A stretch of DNA of 21,145 bases from DASSBG01 sp965651365 (lineage in GTDB: Bacteria; Pseudomonadota; Gammaproteobacteria; Xanthomonadales; Rhodanobacteraceae): positions 1 to 21,145 of the forward strand of contig CBFGSA010000042.1 in NCBI GenBank assembly GCA_965651365.1, given 5' to 3'. Below, piece after piece: positions 14,289-21,145 of the stretch. Every line of letters starts with the position of its first letter. Position 1 is the stretch's first letter. Under the pieces are notes generated by a model that worked only from the letters and a program-made list of their open reading frames with translations, was not told the origin of the DNA and ran no database searches. A program made the translations under genes and the position numbers.

Positions 14289-15323
14289 GTGGCGGTAACC
14301 ATCAAAGATGTCGCGGCGCGCGCGGAAGTGTCACTGAAAACCGTATCGCGCGTCATCAATCACGAGCCTTCGGTGCAGCGCTCGACCCGGACGCGCGTGG
14401 AGCAGGCCATCCGCGAACTCGGCTACCTGCCCGACCTGTCGGCGCGCAGTCTGCGCAGTGCGCGCGCCTACGCCATCGGCCTGGTCTACGACAACCCCAA
14501 CCCCTACTACATCATCGCCGTGCAGGAAGGTGCGCTGTCGGTATGCCGCGAACTCGGCTTTGGCCTGCAGATCCACCCGTGCGACTCGGCCGACCCGGAC
14601 CTGGCCGTGCAACTGGCCAACCTGGTGTCGCAGTCGCGCCTGGCGGGCCTGGTGCTGGCGCCGCCGATGTCCGAGGACGCGGGGCTGCTGCGCGAGCTTG
14701 CGGCTGCAGGTATTCACTTTGTGCGCATCCTGTCCGCAGCACGCGACCCGGATGATGGCTACGCATGCGTATACGTGGACGATCGCGATGCGGCCTACGA
14801 CATCACCACCCACCTGATCCAGCTCGGCCACCAGCGCATCGGTTTTCTCTGGGGCGGGCGTGAACACCGCTCCAGTCCGGAGCGGTTCGCGGGCTACGCC
14901 GACGCGCTGCACGACTACGGAATCGCGCAGGACGCCGAGCTGATCGTCGAGGGCGACTATGCCTTCGACGACGGTTTCCGCGGCGCACGCAAGCTGCTGG
15001 CACTGGATGATCCGCCCACCGCCATCTTCGGCTCCAATGACGAGATTGCCGCCGGTGTGCTGGCGGCCGCGCGCTCGGCCGGCATCAACGTGCCCTTCGA
15101 CCTGTCCATCGCCGGCTTCGAGGACAGCCCGTTCTCGCGCCAGTCCTGGCCGCCACTGACCACGGCGCGCCAGGCCACCGAGGAAATCGCGCGCCACGCC
15201 ACCCGGCTGCTGATTGCCCGGCTCGATGACAATGGCGCCGATATCGGCAACGAGGGTTTCAGTCCGGAGCTGGTGGTGCGCGGTTCCACCGCACCACCCC
15301 GGCCGGCGACCGGCACCGTCTGA
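14289..15323 (+). CDS. LacI-family transcriptional regulator of the GlcNAc uptake genes
   Basis: A 344-residue repressor. The N-terminal LacI helix-turn-helix and hinge lie at about residues 4-60 (IKDVAARAEVSLKTVSRVIN, then LGYLPDLSARSLRSARA). The periplasmic-binding-protein-like sensor domain covers about 62-335, with IGLVYDNPNPYY, FLWGGREHRSSPERFAGY and IFGSNDEIAAGVLAAA. The start is the GTG at 14289, with AGGA upstream. It lies downstream of nagP and probably controls it together with the divergent glk - TonB receptor - GH20 operon through the TGACAACGTTGTCA sites. LacI-type NagR regulators are known in gammaproteobacterial GlcNAc pathways. Its effector (GlcNAc-6-phosphate or a related hexosamine phosphate) is inferred, and autoregulation through the nagP promoter is likely. 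Confidence 0.88.
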   Translation: MAVTIKDVAARAEVSLKTVSRVINHEPSVQRSTRTRVEQAIRELGYLPDLSARSLRSARAYAIGLVYDNPNPYYIIAVQEGALSVCRELGFGLQIHPCDSADPDLAVQLANLVSQSRLAGLVLAPPMSEDAGLLRELAAAGIHFVRILSAARDPDDGYACVYVDDRDAAYDITTHLIQLGHQRIGFLWGGREHRSSPERFAGYADALHDYGIAQDAELIVEGDYAFDDGFRGARKLLALDDPPTAIFGSNDEIAAGVLAAARSAGINVPFDLSIAGFEDSPFSRQSWPPLTTARQATEEIARHATRLLIARLDDNGADIGNEGFSPELVVRGSTAPPRPATGTV

Positions 15324-15348
15324 CGCTCGCCACCGGAAACCGGCCACC

Positions 15349-15440
15349 CCGGAATCGCGCAGCGATATCCGGCCACTGGAGGCAGGGCCTGCCCTGGACC
15401 TGATCCACGAAGACCAAAAGCGAACATCGGCGCAGCCGAT
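15349..15440. repeat. Dispersed palindromic element, copy at LacI/eda junction
   Basis: CCGGAATCGC-GCA-GCGAT-A-TCCGG (15349-15372) has the same design as the left hairpin of copy 1: a GCA loop and a bulged A before the TCCGG arm, but with different stem bases that still pair. Further right, after a GAGGCAGG shared with copy 2, the 21 bases 15420-15440 match 6170-6190 exactly and form ATCGGC-GCA-GCCGAT. It fills the gap between the convergent LacI and eda genes and ends ten bases before the eda stop. Confidence 0.55.
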
Positions 15441-15449
15441 CTGGCGCGG

Positions 15450-16120
15450 TCAGCCGGAGATTCCCCGATCCGCTGCCGCCACCGTGTCGGCGGCGAGCCG
15501 GCGCAGCGCCCCGAAATCACCGGCCGCCATCCTGTCTGCCGGCGTCAGCCACGAACCACCCACGCAGACCACGTTGGGCAGCGCGCGATACGCGGCCACA
15601 TCGCGCGGGCCGATACCGCCGGTCGGGCAGAAGGTGATCATCGGCAACGGCCCGGCGAGGGAACGCAGCATGTCCGGGCCTCCGAGACGCGCGGCCGGGA
15701 ACCATTTCTGCACGGCGTAGCCATGCTCGTACAAGGCCATCGCCTCGCTGGGCGTGGCCGCGCCGGGCAGCAACGGCATGCAACCGTCGTCGGCGGCCTC
15801 CAGCAACCGCGGCGTGGCGCCGGGCGAGACGGCAAAGGCTGCGCCGGCGGCCTCTGCCTCACGCAAGCTGGCCACATTGAGCACGGTACCAACGCCCACG
15901 ACAACGCCCTCCACCTGGTTGACAATGGCGCGAATCGCGTCCATGGCCGCCGGCGTGCGCAAGGTCACCTCGATCACCGGCAGACCACCGGCCAGCAATG
16001 CGCGTGCCATCGGTACGGCCTGCTGCGCGCGATCGATGCGCACCACGGGCACCACCGGCACCCGGGCCAGCAGATCGTACAGATGACGCTGGCTGGCATT
16101 GGCCATGGGCAGCGTGCGCA

Positions 16121-16121
<1 letters not shown>
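15450..16121 (-). CDS. eda: KDPG aldolase (2-dehydro-3-deoxy-6-phosphogluconate aldolase)
   Basis: A 223-residue class I aldolase that splits 2-keto-3-deoxy-6-phosphogluconate into pyruvate and glyceraldehyde-3-phosphate, the last step of the Entner-Doudoroff pathway. The Schiff-base lysine is Lys139 in VQKWFPA and the catalytic Glu51 lies in IEVTLRT; both sit six residues later than in the E. coli enzyme (Glu45, Lys133). Other conserved pieces are VGVGTVLN, FAVSPGAT, LPGAATPSE, CPTGGIG and CVGGSWL. The start ATG overlaps the edd stop as TGATG, showing translational coupling. A GTG one codon earlier and an ATG at 16106 are alternatives. It also could act on 4-hydroxy-2-oxoglutarate, as other Eda proteins do. 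Confidence 0.95.
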
Positions 16122-17989
<1,868 letters not shown>

Positions 17990-18049
17990 GTCTTCTCCTG
18001 CTGGCGCCCGCACCTGCGGACGTGGTTCCGTTCGTTTTCGCTCAACCAA

Positions 18050-18077
18050 ATAATACCATTCAAATACCATATGTCCA
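18050..18077 (-). promoter_or_regulatory. edd-eda promoter with two TGGTAT repeats
   Basis: On the minus strand the -35 box is TGGACA (18077-18072) and the -10 box TATTAT (18055-18050), with a 16-bp spacer; each matches five of six consensus bases. TGGTAT repeats at 18069-18064 and 18058-18053 lie in the spacer and over the -10 box, 11 bp apart. This predicts repression by a protein binding on one face of the helix, most simply the GntR-type regulator encoded next door. Confidence 0.6.
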
Positions 18078-18101
18078 GAAATACACATTTTCAGAACGAT
18101 A

Positions 18102-18130
18102 TTGCAGTATTGGTATCTGATTGGTATCAT
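18102..18130 (+). promoter_or_regulatory. gntR-nagB-nagA promoter with two TGGTAT repeats
   Basis: The -10 box TATCAT (18125-18130) matches five of six consensus bases. A weak -35 box TTGCAG (18102-18107) precedes it at 17 bp. TGGTAT repeats at 18111-18116 and 18122-18127 lie in the spacer and over the -10 box, 11 bp apart, mirroring the edd side. A transcript from this -10 box would begin close to the ATG at 18137, so it may have no leader. Confidence 0.55.
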
Positions 18131-18136
18131 GCACGC

Positions 18137-18910
18137 ATGAGCAGCGACTGGATTCAGACATTTCTCGCCGAACGCGCCGACGAGCACGTACCGGCCTATC
18201 TGCGCCTGCGCCGCGCCCTGCGCCACGGCATCGAACGCGGCGTACCGGCCATCGGTGAGGGTCTGCCCAGCGAGCGCGCGCTGGCCGAACAGCTGTCCGT
18301 ATCCCGGGTCACCGTGCGCAAGGCGCTGGCCGGTCTGGTCGCCGACGGCCTGCTGCGGCAGCGCCACGGCGCCGGCACCTTTGTCGCCGAGCGCATCGTC
18401 AAGCCGATGTCGCGGCTGACCAGTTTCACCGAAGATCTGCGCGCGCGCGGACTGAATCCGCGCTCGCACTTTCTGCAGCGCGACAGCGGCAGCGCCACGC
18501 CGCAGGAAGCGATGGCGCTCAACCTGGCCCCGGGCGCCGACGTGGTGCGGCTGTACCGCCTGCGTCTGAGTGCCGACAAGCCGCTGGCGATCGAGCGCAG
18601 CACCGTGCCGATGCATCTGCTGCCGGACCCCGATCATGTCCGCGGCTCGCTGTACGAGGCTCTGGCCCGTTACGGCCACCGCCCGGTCCGCGCCCTGCAA
18701 CGCCTGCACGCGGTCAACTTCGATGCCGAACAGGCGCGCCTGCTGCAGGTGGATGCAGGCAGCGCCGGGCTGGCCATCGAGCGCCGCGCCTTTCTCGCCG
18801 ACGATCGCCTGGTCGAGTTCACCCGCTCCTGGTACCGCGGCGACGCCTACGACTTTGTCGCCGAGCTGCACGCAAGCCTTCCTGCCAACGAAACCGGGAC
18901 ACGCGCATGA
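18137..18910 (+). CDS. GntR-family (HutC subfamily) regulator of GlcNAc catabolism
   Basis: A 257-residue repressor. The winged helix-turn-helix spans about residues 18-85 (LPSERALAEQLSVSRVTVRK followed by RHGAGTFVAE). A UTRA effector domain follows at about 100-245 (LTSFTEDLRARGLNPRSHFL, then LYRLRLSADKPLAIERSTV and IERRAFLADDRLVEFTRSWY). This is the architecture of NagR/YvoA, DasR and NagQ, which sense glucosamine-6-phosphate or GlcNAc-6-phosphate. The nagB and nagA genes directly downstream support that role, and the divergent edd-eda promoter carries the same repeats. The stop codon overlaps the nagB start as ATGA. The ATG at 18137 lacks a clear ribosome binding site. An in-frame ATG at 18071 lies inside the edd promoter and is unlikely. 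Confidence 0.9.
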   Translation: MSSDWIQTFLAERADEHVPAYLRLRRALRHGIERGVPAIGEGLPSERALAEQLSVSRVTVRKALAGLVADGLLRQRHGAGTFVAERIVKPMSRLTSFTEDLRARGLNPRSHFLQRDSGSATPQEAMALNLAPGADVVRLYRLRLSADKPLAIERSTVPMHLLPDPDHVRGSLYEALARYGHRPVRALQRLHAVNFDAEQARLLQVDAGSAGLAIERRAFLADDRLVEFTRSWYRGDAYDFVAELHASLPANETGTRA

Positions 18911-19935
18911 ATCCAGCCACCCTCATGTTTACCGAAGCCGGCCAGGCAGCGGACGTCGCCGCCCGCCAACTTGAGCACAATGATGTCGCTGTCCGCGCGC
19001 TGGCCAGCAGCCTGCGTCAGCAGCCGCCGCGCCTGATCGCCACCTGCGCCCGCGGCAGCTCCGACCACGCGGCCACGTTTGCCAAGTACCTGCTGGAGAC
19101 CCGCACCGGCATTGCCACCACCTCGGTGTCGCCATCGGTCGGCTCGGTGTATTCGGTGCCGCTGCACCTCCGCGACAGCCTGTTCCTGGCCATCTCGCAA
19201 TCGGGCCGCAGCCCGGACCTGCTGGAGAATGCGCGCCGCGCCCGCCAGGCCGGCGCGCGGGTGGTGGCCGTCGTCAACGCCGAAGACTCGCCGCTGGCCG
19301 CGCTGGCGCACAGCGTGATCCCGGTTCTCGCCGGCCCCGAACGCAGCGTCGCCGCCACCAAGAGCTTCATCGGCACCCTGTTTGCCCTGAGCCATCTGGC
19401 AGCCCACTGGAGCGCCGAGGCCAAATTGCTGGATGCCCTGCGCGGCCTGCCGGTCGCACTGCACGAAGCGTTTGCGCTGGACTGGTCAGCCCTGGCCGCC
19501 GGGCTGCAACCGGCGCACAACATGTTCGTGCTGGGCCGTGGCCTGGGGTATGGCGGCGCACAGGAAGCAGCACTCAAGTTCAAGGAAACCTGTGCACTGC
19601 ATGCTGAAGCCTTCAGTACCGCGGAAGTGCGGCACGGCCCGATGGCGCTGATCGGGCCGGATTTTCCACTGCTGCTGCTGGGCCAGCGCGACCGTACCCT
19701 TGCCGACGCCCTGGAGACCGCAGCGCTGTTCCGCGCCCACGGCGCCCGCGTGTGGACGGCCCTGCCCGGCGACGACCACCCCGACGCGCTGCCGATCGTT
19801 GCCGCAGCGCATCCGGTCTGCGCACCGATGTTGGTCATCCAGAGCCTGTACCGGGCCATCGAGTCACTGTCCCGCGCGCGCGGTCTGGACCCTGACCGTC
19901 CGCCGCACCTGAACAAGGTGACGGAGACCGTGTGA
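18907..19935 (+). CDS. nagB-II: Glucosamine-6-phosphate deaminase, SIS type (NagB-II)
   Basis: A 342-residue cytosolic enzyme with two SIS sugar-phosphate domains, related to the isomerase half of GlmS but without the glutaminase domain. It converts glucosamine-6-phosphate to fructose-6-phosphate and ammonia. SIS1 covers about residues 38-165, with ATCARGSSDHAATFAKYLLE and the phosphate-binding SQSGRSPDLLEN. SIS2 covers about 190-325, with GRGLGYGGAQEAALKFKETC and AEAFSTAEVRHGPMALI. This analogue of the classical NagB is usual in Shewanella- and Xanthomonas-type GlcNAc pathways. The ATG overlaps the gntR stop and the 3' end abuts nagA, so the three genes are one transcript. A reversible or AgaS-like role on galactosamine-6-phosphate is the main alternative. 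Confidence 0.9.
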   Translation: MNPATLMFTEAGQAADVAARQLEHNDVAVRALASSLRQQPPRLIATCARGSSDHAATFAKYLLETRTGIATTSVSPSVGSVYSVPLHLRDSLFLAISQSGRSPDLLENARRARQAGARVVAVVNAEDSPLAALAHSVIPVLAGPERSVAATKSFIGTLFALSHLAAHWSAEAKLLDALRGLPVALHEAFALDWSALAAGLQPAHNMFVLGRGLGYGGAQEAALKFKETCALHAEAFSTAEVRHGPMALIGPDFPLLLLGQRDRTLADALETAALFRAHGARVWTALPGDDHPDALPIVAAAHPVCAPMLVIQSLYRAIESLSRARGLDPDRPPHLNKVTETV

Positions 19936-21098
19936 TGAAAACACCCCCGCCACGCCACGCCGTCATCAGCGCACGCACCCTGCTGGAATCGGGCTGGCGC
20001 GAGCATGCCGCCATCGTGATCGAGCACGGGCAGATCGCCGCCGTACTCGATGCCGACGACCCAGCACTGCGGTCGATGCCGTGCCGGGATCCGGGCGAGC
20101 GCATCCTGGTCCCGGGCTTCATTGACTGCCAGGTCAATGGCGGCGGTGGCGTGCTGCTGAACGACATGCCCACCGTTGATGGCATCCGGCGCATCGCCGA
20201 GGCACACCGCCGCTTCGGCACCACCGCCCTGCTGCCAACCCTGATCAGCGATCGGGACGATGTCATCCGCGCCGCGATCCGGGCCGTGGACGCGGCCATC
20301 GCCGAAGGCGTGCCGGGTATCGCCGGCATCCACATCGAAGGTCCGTTTCTGGCACCCGAGCGCAAGGGTGTGCACGATCCGGCGCGGATTCGCCGACCCG
20401 ACTCCGAATCGCTGTCCCTGCTCAGCGCACTGGAAGGCGGCATCACCCTGGTCACGCTGGCACCGGAACAGGTACCGACAGACTTCATCCGTGACCTGGC
20501 AGCCGCCGGCGTGCGCGTATCCGCCGGCCACACCGCGGCAAGCTACGCGCAGATTCGCGCGGCGCTGGATGCGGGTGTATGCGGGTTCACCCACCTGTTC
20601 AATGCCATGAGCCCCCTCACCAGCCGCGCGCCGGGCGCAGTCGGCGCCGCACTGGAGGATGCCGCGAGCGGGTGCGGCGTGATCGTCGACGGCCACCACG
20701 TGCACCCGGCCAGCCTGCGCGTGGCGCTGGCGGCCAAGCCGCGCGGCACGGTCTTCCTGGTCACCGACGCCATGCCGCCGGTCGGCGCCAGCGGACACCA
20801 CTTCACCCTGCACGGACGCCAGATCCGGGTTCGCGACGGCCAATGCCAGACCGGCGACGGCGTCCTCGCCGGCTCGGCGCTGGACATGGCCAGCGCGGTT
20901 CGCAACAGCGTTTCCATGCTGGGCCTGGCACTGGACGAAGCACTGCGCATGGCGTCCACCTACCCGGCCCGGTTTCTCGGCCTCGGCCACAGCCACGGCC
21001 GCATCGCCACAGGCGCCCGCGCCGACCTGGTGGCGCTGGACGAACAGCTCCGGGTCACCGATACGTGGATCGGCGGTCTGCACGCCGCTTCGGTCTGA
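19935..21098 (+). CDS. nagA: N-acetylglucosamine-6-phosphate deacetylase
   Basis: A 387-residue amidohydrolase-superfamily enzyme that removes the acetyl group from GlcNAc-6-phosphate, giving glucosamine-6-phosphate and acetate. The strand-1 motif is PGFIDCQVNGGGG (60-72), with Gln in place of the usual His pair, as in E. coli NagA. Metal and catalytic residues are in place: Glu135 (HIEGPFL), His199 (SAGHTAA), His220 (THLFNAM) and Asp278 (TDAMPP). A His pair in DGHHVHP (253-257) fits substrate binding. The length is near that of E. coli NagA (382). The ATG shares one base with the nagB stop (TGATG) and has GGAG upstream; a GTG one codon earlier is also possible. It is the last gene seen, and only 47 non-coding bases follow in the window. 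Confidence 0.96.
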   Translation: MKTPPPRHAVISARTLLESGWREHAAIVIEHGQIAAVLDADDPALRSMPCRDPGERILVPGFIDCQVNGGGGVLLNDMPTVDGIRRIAEAHRRFGTTALLPTLISDRDDVIRAAIRAVDAAIAEGVPGIAGIHIEGPFLAPERKGVHDPARIRRPDSESLSLLSALEGGITLVTLAPEQVPTDFIRDLAAAGVRVSAGHTAASYAQIRAALDAGVCGFTHLFNAMSPLTSRAPGAVGAALEDAASGCGVIVDGHHVHPASLRVALAAKPRGTVFLVTDAMPPVGASGHHFTLHGRQIRVRDGQCQTGDGVLAGSALDMASAVRNSVSMLGLALDEALRMASTYPARFLGLGHSHGRIATGARADLVALDEQLRVTDTWIGGLHAASV

Positions 21099-21145
21099 CG
21101 CCGCCCGCTGCCCGGTGGCCGTCTGCGCCCTTGCAAACCGTCAAA

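Noticed and set aside
17990..18871. Upstream extension of the edd frame across the gntR gene
   Set aside because: Edd similarity and a good ribosome binding site place the start at 17989. The rest is antisense to the GntR protein.

Overview
The window reads as a chromosomal segment of a high-GC gammaproteobacterium. It is most likely from the Xanthomonadales (Xanthomonas, Lysobacter or Rhodanobacter relatives). This rests on a TonB-dependent receptor of the Xanthomonas/Caulobacter style next to a GH20 hexosaminidase, an Entner-Doudoroff gene pair, strong GC bias at third codon positions, and the overall gene set. The assignment is inference from protein style, not from a marker gene.

Layout. 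(1) 160-2409, plus strand: an ECF sigma factor, a small single-pass membrane protein that is probably its anti-sigma factor, and a periplasmic two-PDZ protein. (2) 2447-3421, minus strand: an aldo/keto reductase. (3) 3805-6072, plus strand: a nucleoside:H+ symporter-type MFS permease followed by a ribokinase-type PfkB kinase. (4) 6283-12517, minus strand: glucokinase-family kinase, TonB-dependent receptor, secreted GH20 beta-N-acetylhexosaminidase, read in that order. (5) 12943-15323, plus strand: FucP/NagP-type sugar MFS permease and a LacI-family regulator. (6) 15450-17989, minus strand: edd-eda. (7) 18137-21098, plus strand: a GntR/HutC-type regulator, SIS-type glucosamine-6-phosphate deaminase (nagB-II) and nagA, with stop/start overlaps at both joints.

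Regions 4 to 7 form one system for chitin-derived N-acetylglucosamine (GlcNAc). Oligosaccharides would cross the outer membrane through the TonB receptor, be cleaved by the GH20 enzyme, enter through NagP, be phosphorylated by the Glk-family kinase (the only hexose kinase in this system), then be deacetylated by NagA and deaminated/isomerised by NagB-II to fructose-6-phosphate. The edd-eda pair shares a divergent control region with the nag regulator and catabolic genes, which suggests that the Entner-Doudoroff route is induced along with GlcNAc use.

Two regulatory signatures stand out. The glk/nagP divergent region has a perfect 14-bp palindrome (TGACAACGTTGTCA) over the glk -35 box and a degenerate copy between the nagP promoter boxes, as expected for the LacI-type regulator. 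The edd/gntR divergent region has two mirror-image 20-bp blocks (17 of 20 identical), each holding two TGGTAT repeats 11 bp apart and each ending on a -10 box. The window also carries a family of small dispersed palindromic elements, several with GCA loops, one bounded by perfect 12-bp inverted repeats. All three convergent gene junctions contain such palindromes. No rRNA, tRNA, CRISPR array, transposase or phage gene was seen.
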